Assembly: GCA_021286705.1 (NCBI GenBank)
Contig: JAJTBW010000012.1
Location: 1-38,040 of the forward strand
Source of the DNA: Sphingobacteriia bacterium
GTDB taxonomy: Bacteria > Bacteroidota > Bacteroidia > Bacteroidales > TTA-H9
Length of the DNA: 38,040 nucleotides
Direction: 5' to 3'
Shown: positions 1 through 8,636 of the stretch, piece by piece
Layout: the number at the start of each line of letters is the position of its first letter
Numbering within the stretch: position 1 is the stretch's first letter
Notes under the pieces: generated by a model
What the model was told of the DNA's origin: nothing
The model's input: only the letters and a program-made list of their open reading frames with translations
The model's database searches: none
Position numbers and translations under genes: made by a program

Positions 1-66
1 CCTCTCCCTATCCTCTCCCTATCCTCTCCCTATCCTCTCCCTATCCTCTCCCTATCCTCTCCCTAT
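1..66. repeat. 11-bp satellite, six exact copies
   Basis: Six perfect head-to-tail copies of CCTCTCCCTAT fill the first 66 bases and run off the window edge, so the true array length is unknown. The reverse complement of the same unit appears at the opposite end (38016-38040). No coding capacity was seen. Confidence 0.95.
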
Positions 67-195
67 AAACTCGTGTAAGATTAGAACTAAATAGGTAGAG
101 GACAAAGAGGGGATGTTGAGGGGATGTTGAGGGGATGTTGAGGTGTTGAGGAGATATTGTTATTGAGGGGATATTTGGAGGATTGAGAGAGGAAC
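67..195. repeat. Composite repeat: conserved core plus GAGGGGATGTT minisatellite
   Basis: After the satellite comes a core containing ACTCGTGTAAGAT (about 62-106), then about three exact GAGGGGATGTT units from 107 that degenerate by about 195. The same order of core and minisatellite is found in inverted orientation at 37915-38020, differing by a few substitutions and indels. This is a dispersed multi-part intergenic repeat, not a gene; an open frame across it is low-complexity. Confidence 0.85.
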
Positions 196-384
196 AAGAG
201 AAGCGGGGAGAGACACAGACTCAAAGACATTAACCCATCTTGCAGCTTTTTTATGAAAATTGAAGAAAAACAGGGTAAGAAGTAGGTTTTATAGGCCACC
301 AAGGGTCAATCTGAGTGGTTTCAGATTATAACAAACAGATAACCCATTACAGATGATCCAATTGTATTGCATCATGTAGATCAA

Positions 385-408
385 TTAAACCACGAAAGGC
401 ACGAAAGC
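385..408. repeat. TTAAACCACGAAAGGC-type dispersed repeat
   Basis: TTAAACCACGAAAGGCACG and the bases after it recur in inverted orientation near 37880-37908, again on the inner side of the minisatellite. The stretch 196-384 between the minisatellite and this element shows no gene, RNA or clear repeat. Confidence 0.7.
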
Positions 409-425
409 GGCTAATCTGGAAGAGG

Positions 426-2237
426 CTATTCAGCGTTAGGCTTACCCAAATGAATATCCTTGACATTAATCTGAAGGTTAACCTTTCCATTGTAATCATT
501 CTCCTCGATATAGTAAACAATACTAAAGGGAGAGCCTGCAGAGATCTCTTTAAAATAGTCACCCATTTGAAAGGCAATACCCGAGATAGGGTATCCACTG
601 ATATGGCGATGAACTACTGAAAGTTTAATGTGATTTTTACCCACCAACCTTGAATAACCAGTATCATTCACCAGGTCTGTTTGAAAAACCGGAGATGGGT
701 TGCCCGGGCCGAAAGGAGCAAACATCTTTAAGGTCTCGAAAGCCTTCTTATTGATCTCATTAAGGGTGATATTTGCATCTATTTCGATCTCAGGGACACG
801 AGGCCTCTCTCCGAGAGCCTTTCTTGCGTAAGCCTCAAATCTTTCGGTAAAAAGAGGTAGATTTTCAGGTTTAAGCGATAATCCTACCGCATATTTATGA
901 CCTCCAAAATGCTCTAGTAGATCTGAACAAGCTTCAACCGCCTCGTAAACATCAAACTCTTTAATAGAACGAGCAGATCCGGTAATGAGGTTTGGCAATG
1001 GCTCGGAGGGTTCTGAAGAGTCATCCCCATCAAAAATCCTATTGTTCTTACTATTGCAAAAGACTATGGTCGGTTTATAATAGACCTCGGTCAAGCGACT
1101 GGCTACAATAGCAATAACACCCTTATGCCAATTAGGCTCATAGAGGATGGTGGTCATCTTATGATGAGCGTCATGAATCTTCTCCAGCTTTACAATTGCC
1201 TCCTGTGTAGTAAGGGCATCAAGGTTTCGACGTTCGTTATTACAGTTGTTAATCGTCTCAGCTAAAAGCTTGGCCTCTTTAAGATTTGTAGATACCAATA
1301 ATTCGACACTTGCTTTTGCCTCCTTTATTCTGCCGGCGGCATTGATACGAGGCCCCACTCCAAAGACAAGGTCATTAATAGTCAACTCTTTCAGATAACG
1401 GCTATCACTTCCCTTCTCGGCCTTTGAGATACCACAGACCTCAATAAGAGCCTCAATACCCGGGCGAAGCTGCTTCTTATTGAGCAGTTCCAATCCGTAG
1501 TATGCAAGTATTCTATTTTCACCCGTCAGCGGTACGATATCCGAAGCGATACTAATGACGACAAAATCAAGATACTCTTTAAGAGCTTCCTCATTAAGAT
1601 TTCGCCTCTTGGTGATAGCTTGAATAACTTTGAATCCTACGCCGCAGGCAGACAGTTCATCATAGGGATATTCACAGTCAGGCCGTTTAGGATCGAGGAT
1701 AGCCACTGCTTTGGGAAGCTCATCACCAGGGCGGTGATGGTCACAGATAATAAAATCAATACCAGCCTTTGCAGCCTGATCAACTTTATCGATGGCTTTA
1801 ATACCACAATCTACTGCAATGACCAGAGTAACCCCATTTTCGGCTGCATAAAGAATACCCTTATCAGAAATCCCATAACCCTCTTTATCACGATTGGGGA
1901 TATGATAAAACAGATCGCAATCAAATTGTTTGAGGAAGGTATACATCAATGCAACGGCAGTAGTGCCATCAACATCATAATCACCATAAATCAGAATCTT
2001 CTCCTTTTGATTGATAGCTCTCTCTATTCTATCAATTGCGATATCCATATCCTTCATCAGGAAGGGATCATGAAGATCATTAAGCGAAGGATAGAAAAAC
2101 GATTTGGCCTCTTTAGCACTAGAGATGCCGCGTTGAACCAGCAAATTGGCCAGCACCATATTTATGTCAAGCTCTTTTGCCAGTTTGACAATGACATCGG
2201 CATCACCTCTAGGCTTTAGGATCCAGTTTTTCTGCAT
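426..2237 (-). CDS. recJ: Single-stranded-DNA-specific exonuclease RecJ
   Basis: RecJ is a 5'-to-3' ssDNA exonuclease that resects DNA in recombination and mismatch or base-excision repair. The 603-residue protein has the DHH-family metal ligands in order: GDYDVDGTTA (about 85-94), CDHH (165-168) and FGVGPRINAAGRI (292-304). The DHHA1 motif FGGHKYAVGL follows (about 444-453), with the C-terminal OB-like region after it. I chose ATG 2237 (MQKNWILKPR) over an in-frame upstream start because family members begin with this K-x-W motif. A TACCTTTA box (2255-2262) lies just upstream. Oddity: in the DHHA1 region, after TIVFCNS, there is an acidic Ser/Pro-rich stretch (about 398-416) where most relatives have a short turn. 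Length is otherwise normal. Confidence 0.96.
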   Translation of the reverse strand: MQKNWILKPRGDADVIVKLAKELDINMVLANLLVQRGISSAKEAKSFFYPSLNDLHDPFLMKDMDIAIDRIERAINQKEKILIYGDYDVDGTTAVALMYTFLKQFDCDLFYHIPNRDKEGYGISDKGILYAAENGVTLVIAVDCGIKAIDKVDQAAKAGIDFIICDHHRPGDELPKAVAILDPKRPDCEYPYDELSACGVGFKVIQAITKRRNLNEEALKEYLDFVVISIASDIVPLTGENRILAYYGLELLNKKQLRPGIEALIEVCGISKAEKGSDSRYLKELTINDLVFGVGPRINAAGRIKEAKASVELLVSTNLKEAKLLAETINNCNNERRNLDALTTQEAIVKLEKIHDAHHKMTTILYEPNWHKGVIAIVASRLTEVYYKPTIVFCNSKNNRIFDGDDSSEPSEPLPNLITGSARSIKEFDVYEAVEACSDLLEHFGGHKYAVGLSLKPENLPLFTERFEAYARKALGERPRVPEIEIDANITLNEINKKAFETLKMFAPFGPGNPSPVFQTDLVNDTGYSRLVGKNHIKLSVVHRHISGYPISGIAFQMGDYFKEISAGSPFSIVYYIEENDYNGKVNLQINVKDIHLGKPNAE

Positions 2238-2321
2238 TTTCTTTATTGAACACGTAAAGGTACGAATTTCCACCCATATTAATCAGGTAGTAATCTGAAC
2301 CCTGAAGCCATAAAACAACGA

Positions 2322-3482
2322 TTAAAGCAGCCACCCGATTTGCCACTCCACAAAATCGGCCTGACCCATATTGGCTTTTATATAGAGCCCTAAACGAAGG
2401 TTACCTCTCTCTTTCTTAGTGTTAAACAGATAGTAATTAACACCTAACTTATTGGAGTTATAGATTCTACCATCATATCCCTGGTCAAGAATCTCTTTCG
2501 TATATCGCCGCCTGAATGGGTTAAAGAGATAGGCTCCGACTCTGGTATCGATACTAAAATGGCCTGCCATAAACTCATGACCTAAATAGAGAACGAGGGT
2601 TGAGGAGTTGATCATTTGATGATCTCTAAAAAGATCTGTGCGTTCAATAAACCCTCTGAAACTGGAATAGTAAGAGCCGGTTAATAACAGATAGAAATTA
2701 TGCAGACGACTAGCCCGGAAGTTTACCCCGGATGATACTGAATAAATCTTATACAAAGGACCATTTACAGGCTCCGTTGACTCTCCGAACTCATGGTAAC
2801 CTATTCCAGCCTCAAGCAGAATCCTAAACCTTGATCTAAGCGTATCCGGGTGCAAAATATAACGACCTCTTTCAGGTTCTTTTAAGACAATCCCTAAAGA
2901 GGCAATCGGACTATTAATTCCGAGATTAGGCAGGCGGGTATGACCATTACTAAAATGAGAAAAGCCAAAGGCAAACCGAAGAGCTAAGGCCGACGATAAT
3001 CTTCTTGACAAGCCAAACTCAACCATAGTGATATTGGTCAGATGAGAACCAATAAGAGTGTTATCCGTATTAGTTAAGGCATCAAAATGTTTAGTATACC
3101 AGGCAAATCCCAAGCCTACCTTCAACTCCTTTTTCCAAAGATCACCCCTGCTCCACGATAGGTAAGGCATTACAGCAAGAAGATTACCCAGCACATGTTG
3201 ATTCCCTGTACTTCCGGCAACGATATTAAGGCCTAAAACCGGATACCTGAAATCTTGCTGCCAGGCACTATGGCCATAGGTTTGCCATCCTAAAGAGGCT
3301 GAACCTAATGCCATCAATCCGCGATCAGGAAAAGAGGGATAATTCTTGAGTATGGAACCGGTAGCCAGGCTAACAGAATAGACTCTTGAAGTGGTGGTAT
3401 CTTGTCCAAAACCAACACTGGTGCTTATCAGTAAAAAAGCACATAACACGAGAAGATGAAATCTTAAACTGGAATACCCCAT
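2322..3482 (-). CDS. PagL-like lipid A 3-O-deacylase / acyloxyacyl hydrolase family outer-membrane protein
   Basis: The 386-residue protein has a signal peptide (hydrophobic 8-25, then GFGQ) followed by beta-rich sequence. The segment FGFSHFSNGHTRLPNLGIN (about 172-190) matches the PagL signature, with the catalytic His-x-Ser pair at H176 and S178 and the conserved N-x-G-x-N. In the family this outer-membrane beta-barrel removes the 3-O acyl chain of lipid A. The protein is about twice PagL length; the C-terminal ~170 residues look like further beta-strands of unknown role. The start at 3482 was chosen because its ATG overlaps the stop of the upstream cyclase gene (TAATG), implying translational coupling. 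An in-frame upstream start would lie inside that gene. Enzymatic activity is inferred only from the motif. Confidence 0.8.
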   Translation of the reverse strand: MGYSSLRFHLLVLCAFLLISTSVGFGQDTTTSRVYSVSLATGSILKNYPSFPDRGLMALGSASLGWQTYGHSAWQQDFRYPVLGLNIVAGSTGNQHVLGNLLAVMPYLSWSRGDLWKKELKVGLGFAWYTKHFDALTNTDNTLIGSHLTNITMVEFGLSRRLSSALALRFAFGFSHFSNGHTRLPNLGINSPIASLGIVLKEPERGRYILHPDTLRSRFRILLEAGIGYHEFGESTEPVNGPLYKIYSVSSGVNFRASRLHNFYLLLTGSYYSSFRGFIERTDLFRDHQMINSSTLVLYLGHEFMAGHFSIDTRVGAYLFNPFRRRYTKEILDQGYDGRIYNSNKLGVNYYLFNTKKERGNLRLGLYIKANMGQADFVEWQIGWLL

Positions 3483-5704
3483 TACTTTGTATTCATAACC
3501 TCGATACCATCCCAATCTTCAGGGATCCCTATCTGTTGGTTCTTTTGACAACGTAAGAGGTACAGTTTTGAAGCCCCGTCATTTGGATTCTCGTTAAGAA
3601 TCTCAGTAAAAAGATCAGAAGCAACTACAAACTCTTTGCGCCGATAGGCCTCTATTGCCTGAGAGAACTTCTTACGTTGAGAGATCTTCAACTGGCTCTC
3701 TTGGCTCCAATCGGCATCCAATATTTCAAAGATATACACAGATTCCTTTTTCCCTTTTACCTTAACGATATCAAGGAAACGATACTGGTATGACAAAGGA
3801 TTCTCGAGTCTAATAAGTGTATCTTGACTAATGATCAGAGCGGCACTATAAACCTTAGTTAAGCCTTCAAGCCTTGAGGCTAAGTTAACGGCATCCGAGA
3901 TAACCGTACCTTCCATTCTACCGTGACCGCCGACGACACCAAGCATCAAAGAGCCGGTATGAAGTCCAATACCCATTTCAATTGGAGCTTCTCCTTCAGA
4001 TTTTCTTATCTGGTTGAAGACCTCCAGCGTTTGTCTCATCTCGACAGACGCTCTTATTGCATTCTCTACATTTCCAGGGAAGAGAGCCATAATAGAATCA
4101 CCCATATACTTATCAATAAACCCATGGTTTTTAGCAATAATAGGCTCCATTAAACCCAAATAGTTATTGATAAAATCAAAGTTCTGTTGAAGAGTCAACG
4201 TTTCAGAGATGCCGGTAAAATCACGAATATCGGTAAAGAGGACCGTCATCTCCTTCTCAACCTGATCACCTAAGGAGATTTCAGTAATACTCTCCTTGTT
4301 TAACATATCGAGAAATTGACGAGGCACAAATCGATAGTATGCTTCGTTGAGTTTATTAATATTTGAGATATAATTGCTCAGGCGAGCCACCATGTCATTA
4401 TAGCCTTCGGTAAGTTGACCCAACTCATCATTTGTTCTAACTAAAGCATATCGCTCAAGTTCACCGTTAGAAGTATCCTTCATCTTAGACAAAAGATCTT
4501 TAAGAGGAAGAACAATATCTTCAGTATTCCATTTAACGAAATAGAAGATATATAAGAGGCTGACAACAACACCTGCCCATATCCCAATGAACATAATAAG
4601 GGCATTAATAGCATTGATGTAGAAGGAATCTTCAATTTCCTTGACATTAACGAAAGATTCACCGAAATCGCCAAAAAGAATCTTAAGTGCTACGGGATTA
4701 TCACGAGTCAGGTCTATATTAAGATCACTTATGGTAGTGCGGCTTTGATAGAGATAGATCATAACTAACACCAGAGGCAGCAGAGTACTAACACCACTTG
4801 AAACCCAGAGTTTAGTTCTGATACGCCCGCTGCGTGCCTTGAAAATCCGAACACGGAGTTCTTCTTCAGTGTAGAAATGCTCAAGATATTTAAGCTGTAC
4901 CCGGTGTTTAGTCCAGAACCAAGCAAAAGTGATTACAACTAAAGAGGCAATGAGCGAAACAAAGATAAACTGCTTGTTAAAAGTGGCATAGGCATCGGCT
5001 TGGTCTTTAGCACTATTCATAATGCTGTTTACAAGATAGAGATGCCCGATTACGAAAGCTGCACCAAGGATACTTGAATAGACAGTTGGAAGATGGATAA
5101 TCCATTTTTTACAAAACTGCTGTAATTTGGGTGAGATCTGCCTACGATGAGCCTTTAACCATAGATAACGCCTAAACGGGATGGAAGTAGCTCCTCCAAT
5201 TAGAATAGCAAGAAGGAACATTCTTATTTGAAAGAGGTAACTGTTATCTTCTCCGGTCTTATCTTGTGGCATTTTAAGGCCAATATGAACCTGTTCATTA
5301 CCACTTTCCGGGTTAATGGTCTCTTTAGTAATAAGATCTTGCTTAAGCTCATTGACCTTTGCGGTTCCTTTCTTAAGATCTTGGGCGGCCAACTGCTTAC
5401 CAATCCTTTTCCCTGCAGCATATCCCTCTACAAAACCCTTACTTATATCATCATTAGCCAATGATTGACCTATAGTTGCATTGATCACAGAATCACCTAT
5501 CTTTTCAGCTAATGTGTCAGATCGTTCACCAACAACAATATTACCAAATTGCTTACCGCTCTTTTGTATTTCAGGAGCATGCTTTACGGTAAAGACTAAA
5601 ACAAAGGGTAGAACCAGGAGGTAGTAGATTACTACTGCGGCCATATGAACCCTAAATCCATATATATTGACTTTCTTAGGCTTGGCGATATTCTTCTTTT
5701 TCAT
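3482..5704 (-). CDS. Membrane adenylate cyclase (class III) with HAMP domain and TPR-like tail
   Basis: The protein has 740 residues. TM1 is at about 21-40, a ~110-residue extracytoplasmic loop follows, and further hydrophobic segments lie at about 157-175, 208-228, 246-264, 299-319 and 362-389. A HAMP linker (390-445) precedes the class III cyclase domain (about 480-660). Metal-binding aspartates are visible in LFTDIRDFTG (D492) and KYMGDSIMALF (D536). K532 and D604 (ISDAVNLASRLEG) are the adenine-specifying pair, and N607/R611 the transition-state residues, so ATP rather than GTP is the predicted substrate and the enzyme looks active. The last ~65 residues resemble one TPR. A TTG 15 bases upstream is in frame; ATG 5704 is preferred. 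Its stop overlaps the lipid A deacylase start. Confidence 0.9.
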   Translation of the reverse strand: MKKKNIAKPKKVNIYGFRVHMAAVVIYYLLVLPFVLVFTVKHAPEIQKSGKQFGNIVVGERSDTLAEKIGDSVINATIGQSLANDDISKGFVEGYAAGKRIGKQLAAQDLKKGTAKVNELKQDLITKETINPESGNEQVHIGLKMPQDKTGEDNSYLFQIRMFLLAILIGGATSIPFRRYLWLKAHRRQISPKLQQFCKKWIIHLPTVYSSILGAAFVIGHLYLVNSIMNSAKDQADAYATFNKQFIFVSLIASLVVITFAWFWTKHRVQLKYLEHFYTEEELRVRIFKARSGRIRTKLWVSSGVSTLLPLVLVMIYLYQSRTTISDLNIDLTRDNPVALKILFGDFGESFVNVKEIEDSFYINAINALIMFIGIWAGVVVSLLYIFYFVKWNTEDIVLPLKDLLSKMKDTSNGELERYALVRTNDELGQLTEGYNDMVARLSNYISNINKLNEAYYRFVPRQFLDMLNKESITEISLGDQVEKEMTVLFTDIRDFTGISETLTLQQNFDFINNYLGLMEPIIAKNHGFIDKYMGDSIMALFPGNVENAIRASVEMRQTLEVFNQIRKSEGEAPIEMGIGLHTGSLMLGVVGGHGRMEGTVISDAVNLASRLEGLTKVYSAALIISQDTLIRLENPLSYQYRFLDIVKVKGKKESVYIFEILDADWSQESQLKISQRKKFSQAIEAYRRKEFVVASDLFTEILNENPNDGASKLYLLRCQKNQQIGIPEDWDGIEVMNTK

Positions 5705-5768
5705 CTCCGGTATCTTCAAAGGATAGAGTTTGTAAAGTTAATTAGAATCGCTATCCAAAACAGTCATA

Positions 5769-6362
5769 TTAGCGTAGATTAATCAGTTCTACGACTTTTT
5801 TTGCCCAGAGATTATAATCCGGCATTTCACTTCCCTTCTCAATTACAATATCTGCAAGATTAAATGGATATTTCCACTCCTTCAGATTATCCCATGGAGG
5901 ACTTTGCTTAATAGCCACCATCACTTTAGGTCTGACAAACTCACGTAAAATTGCGGATTCACAAATTACAATAGAATTTGATTCTAGTTGGGAACTCCAT
6001 GTAAAGACTGCATGTTCCAAATCAACATCATTACCCTCAATGATCCAGGCCCTCTTTGCTCCAGCCTTAACCATTCTGGCAGTATCCTTATTGGGATATT
6101 GCAAAGTCTCCTCTTCAATTTTCAAATTACATTGAGAATCTAATCCTGCCAAATGGCTAGGCTTTTCGTCCAAACGATAGCTCTTAAAAAGATTAGAATG
6201 GTCTCCATGAGAATCACCTTTTGAGCTATCCTGTCTTATTACTTTTAAGCCATAGACCGACCCTCTTTGGCATAAGAGTTTAATGAGAGCCTCGACTAAA
6301 GTGGTCTTCCCGACATTTCGGCCATTTCCTGTTACCAGTATTAAGTTTGGCATATCCATCAT
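5769..6362 (-). CDS. MobB-like P-loop nucleotide-binding protein
   Basis: The 197-residue protein begins with a strand and a Walker A motif, VTGNGRNVGKTTL (about 10-22), in the manner of MobB and related small P-loop proteins. Later stretches AWIIEGNDVD and IVICESAILREFV resemble MobB-type switch and core strands. MobB acts with MobA in molybdenum-cofactor guanylylation, but no other cofactor gene is nearby, so the role is open. Three ATGs compete (6362, 6359, 6353). A TAACTTTG -7 box at 6367-6374 would put the transcription start near 6360, favouring the 6353 start (MPNLILVTG). Confidence 0.6.
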   Translation of the reverse strand: MMDMPNLILVTGNGRNVGKTTLVEALIKLLCQRGSVYGLKVIRQDSSKGDSHGDHSNLFKSYRLDEKPSHLAGLDSQCNLKIEEETLQYPNKDTARMVKAGAKRAWIIEGNDVDLEHAVFTWSSQLESNSIVICESAILREFVRPKVMVAIKQSPPWDNLKEWKYPFNLADIVIEKGSEMPDYNLWAKKVVELINLR

Positions 6363-6467
6363 TCAACAAAGTTAGGGCTCAATCAGTGTATTAAAATATT
6401 TTTTTCACTTCAAGCGAAGGATTTAAAATTCCAAGTGTGTCTAATTATCAAATCAAACATCATTATT

Positions 6468-6917
6468 ATGAAAACAGTAATATCAAAACTAATGCTAGTA
6501 GCGCTTATTTTCAGCGCCTCAACAGTAATCGGACAAACTACCGCTAAATCGTCCTCAAATGTTAATGCAACTCAAAATGGGGCAGTAACTTCATCTGATG
6601 AAAATATTGGCAACCGACAAAACTCACGAGGAGCCAATTTTGTTGATTCAAATCAGGATGGAGTATGTGATAATTACTCAACTTCAGGTACGAGAAGAGG
6701 GCCAAACTATATTGATTCCAATAAAGATGGAGTATGTGATCATAGAAATGGCCAAAGAATTGGAAATGGTCATAGAAATAGATCAATGGGTAAAGGCACA
6801 ATTAATAACCAGTGGAACAACCGTAAAAGGGGTAATCGTTCAAACTACGTTGATAATAACCAGAATGGGCAATGCGACAATGCAGAGGTTAAGTCAAATG
6901 AGCCCATTAGTAAATAA
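6468..6917 (+). CDS. Secreted protein with three D-x-N-x-D-G-x-C-D calcium-loop-like repeats
   Basis: The 149-residue protein starts MKTVISKLMLVALIFSAS and has a Sec signal peptide ending near VIGQ. The mature part is polar and low-complexity except for three near-identical motifs: FVDSNQDGVCDN, YIDSNKDGVCDH and YVDNNQNGQCDN. Their D-x-N-x-D/N-G spacing is that of an EF-hand or dockerin calcium loop, and each adds an invariant Cys-Asp. The spacers are rich in Arg, Asn and Gly. I chose ATG 6468 because the open frame before it (from 6435) adds a non-signal-like stretch. The gene is immediately upstream of, and co-oriented with, a sigma/anti-sigma/Spy-like set, so a role in metal or envelope-stress sensing is inferred. 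I do not recognise a named family. Confidence 0.75.
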   Translation: MKTVISKLMLVALIFSASTVIGQTTAKSSSNVNATQNGAVTSSDENIGNRQNSRGANFVDSNQDGVCDNYSTSGTRRGPNYIDSNKDGVCDHRNGQRIGNGHRNRSMGKGTINNQWNNRKRGNRSNYVDNNQNGQCDNAEVKSNEPISK

Positions 6918-6968
6918 AACGTTTAATTGAGTTTTATTCAAATCATATTGTAAATTAGTAGTCAAGAT

Positions 6969-7005
6969 GAGCGGATTTGAGGTTTTATTCACTTCAAATC
7001 CGTTC
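6969..7005 (+). promoter_or_regulatory. Long hairpin in the sigma-gene leader
   Basis: GAGCGGATTTGA (6969-6980) can pair with TCAAATCCGTTC (6994-7005), giving a 12-bp stem with one G-T pair and a 13-base loop. It ends 15 bases before the sigma-factor ATG. No T-run follows, so it is not a classical terminator. An attenuator, RNA-processing site or protein-binding palindrome is possible. Confidence 0.5.
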
Positions 7006-7020
7006 ATCATCAATAAGTTT

Positions 7021-7569
7021 ATGACAGATCAATTGCTCATAAGCAGGATAAAGGCGGGAGATGAGAGAGCAGCACGACAGCTGGTTGATCAAAATCAGAA
7101 GATGGTACTTCGAACGGTTAGTTGGATCATAAGCGATGTTGGTTGTGCTGAAGACGTATCACAGGAGGTTTTCATTCATTTCTTTAAAAATATTGATTCC
7201 TATAGAGGAGAAGCCTCTGTTAGAACAATCCTTTACAGAATAGCAATCAATCTGTCATTGAATAAGAAAAGAGGAGTCAGAAAATGGTTTCAAGGGGCTG
7301 TTGAGCTACTATCAATAAAACCAGAGATTCACATGGTTGATTCTTTAAATGAAGCCATAGAAAGAAAAGATAAAAGCACTGTATTGAAATGGGCATTAGA
7401 TAAACTTCCGGAGAACCAACGATTGGCTTTTGTTCTAACAAAATCAGAAGGGTTATCGCAAAAAGAGGCAGCTTTGATCATGAAGACATCGCCTAAGGCG
7501 ATAGAGTCACTTATTCAAAGGGCAAAAGTTTCACTTCGTAGCTATTTAGCTGATTATTATACCAACTAG
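7021..7569 (+). CDS. ECF-family RNA polymerase sigma factor
   Basis: The protein has 182 residues. Region 2 (about 8-78) contains GDERAARQLVDQNQKMV, then EDVSQEVFIHFFKNID and the AINLSLNKKR end. Region 4 (about 120-175) has LPENQRLAFVLTKSEGLSQKEAALIM and the recognition-helix segment SPKAIESLIQRAK. Region 3 is absent, as in ECF sigmas. I chose ATG 7021 because the in-frame extension to 6967 spans the leader hairpin and aligns with nothing in the family. The anti-sigma gene starts 3 bases after its stop. It probably directs transcription of this cluster and unknown distant targets. Confidence 0.93.
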   Translation: MTDQLLISRIKAGDERAARQLVDQNQKMVLRTVSWIISDVGCAEDVSQEVFIHFFKNIDSYRGEASVRTILYRIAINLSLNKKRGVRKWFQGAVELLSIKPEIHMVDSLNEAIERKDKSTVLKWALDKLPENQRLAFVLTKSEGLSQKEAALIMKTSPKAIESLIQRAKVSLRSYLADYYTN

Positions 7570-7572
7570 CAC

Positions 7573-7998
7573 ATGGACTGTAAATCGACAATTCAGCAAA
7601 TTATTGAGTTAGGCCACACCGATATCAATGAATATTCAGATGAGGTCAGAAAACATCTGGAGACATGTTCGAGGTGCTCAAGTCTATTGAGAAAAGTCTC
7701 AGAGACGATGGAGGAGATCGAGAAATCTAATCCTGATTACTTGCCTGATTTCACAGAAAGTATTTTGGCAAAGACTGGCTACAGGCGAACTCAAGCAGAA
7801 AAATCATCCATATATGAAAGATTGATTGTGCCGATATCCTCAATTGCCGCCATCTTTATAGGTGTACTTCTTGGTATAGCGTTGACTTCCGGCCAATCCC
7901 AGCAAACTGCGGAAGAAAATATAGAATCGGAGATTTTCGCTATGATTCTCACCAGTAGCACTGAAATAATACCTGACGCCCTAATTCAAAATGATTAA
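7573..7998 (+). CDS. Membrane-anchored zinc-finger anti-sigma factor
   Basis: The 141-residue protein has an N-terminal cytoplasmic anti-sigma-type zinc motif, H28-x3-C32-x2-C35 (RKHLETCSRCSSLL). A single transmembrane helix follows at about 86-106 (LIVPISSIAAIFIGVLLGIA), then a short acidic periplasmic tail. This layout is that of ZAS-type anti-sigma factors, which hold an ECF sigma at the membrane until a periplasmic signal releases it. Its position, 3 bases after the sigma gene and 3 bases before the Spy-like gene, supports co-translation and pairing. The periplasmic tail is short, so sensing may be done by the next protein. Confidence 0.85.
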   Translation: MDCKSTIQQIIELGHTDINEYSDEVRKHLETCSRCSSLLRKVSETMEEIEKSNPDYLPDFTESILAKTGYRRTQAEKSSIYERLIVPISSIAAIFIGVLLGIALTSGQSQQTAEENIESEIFAMILTSSTEIIPDALIQND

Positions 7999-8001
7999 TC
8001 C

Positions 8002-8538
8002 ATGGCACGAGACAAATTCTTCATACCATTTATAACAGCACTATCTCTTTTTCTGATAACAGGAACAACCTTAACGGTAATTCTTATAAGAGAAAAAGAG
8101 GGAAAACAGGAGACTTCTGCCATGGCGGGAGATAATATAAATAATCATTTAGACCCGACCATTAAAGGCTTAGGCCGAATTCCCGAGTATTTGAATCTTA
8201 ATCAAGAGCAGCAACCCCTTTATAAAAGTTTCAGTAAGGATTATCGGACTAGACTAGAAGGCATACAACAACTAGACACAAGACTTAGTAATCAGTTTAT
8301 TGACTTACTATTTTCAAGTTCATCATCTGATTCATCAGCGATAGAAAAGATTGTAGATTCAAGTGCCCATGTTTTAAAGTTAAGAAGAATAGCTGCATAT
8401 TCTTTTATGAAATCTATGTTGGATATATGCGATTCAACCCAGAGAATAAAGCTAAAGACACTCTTTTCCAGTCAACAAAACAGAGAGCAGGGAAAGGGAT
8501 TTGGTAGGAACCGATACAGGCATGGAAGACCCAACTAA
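8002..8538 (+). CDS. Membrane-anchored Spy/CpxP/CnrX-like periplasmic sensor
   Basis: The 178-residue protein has an N-terminal transmembrane anchor (about 7-29) and a helical periplasmic domain. The domain has LNLNQEQQPLYKSFSKDY (near 62-80), which resembles the LTxxQ-type helix of the Spy/CpxP/CnrX group, and a second helical pair near 105-160. It ends with a basic, Arg/Gly-rich tail containing one His. In the CnrYXH system such a protein senses metal and relieves the anti-sigma. That role here is inferred from position and fold-like features, not from identified ligands. An acidic/serine stretch (FSSSSSDSSAIEK) lies between the helical parts. Confidence 0.65.
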   Translation: MARDKFFIPFITALSLFLITGTTLTVILIREKEGKQETSAMAGDNINNHLDPTIKGLGRIPEYLNLNQEQQPLYKSFSKDYRTRLEGIQQLDTRLSNQFIDLLFSSSSSDSSAIEKIVDSSAHVLKLRRIAAYSFMKSMLDICDSTQRIKLKTLFSSQQNREQGKGFGRNRYRHGRPN

Positions 8539-8594
8539 AAGAAATTTATAGCAATACATCTTTTTGGCTTAGCTTTTGTTTAATCGTTAAGTTG

Positions 8595-8602
8595 TATATT
8601 TG
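8595..8602 (+). promoter_or_regulatory. -7 box TATATTTG of the TPR-protein gene
   Basis: TATATTTG matches the Bacteroidota -7 consensus TAnnTTTG and lies 34 bases before the ATG. A TTTG at 8575-8578 could be the -33 box, but the 16-base spacer is shorter than usual. Confidence 0.5.
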
Positions 8603-8636
8603 TTACCACTGATAACATAAAAACGTACTAAACCCA

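Noticed and set aside
1..195. Possible CRISPR array
   Set aside because: The repeats are 11-bp tandem units without unique spacers and no cas genes are present.
87..302. Minus-strand frame of 71 codons across the left-end repeat
   Set aside because: Low-complexity Ser/Pro/Leu sequence produced by the minisatellite; no start signal or domain.
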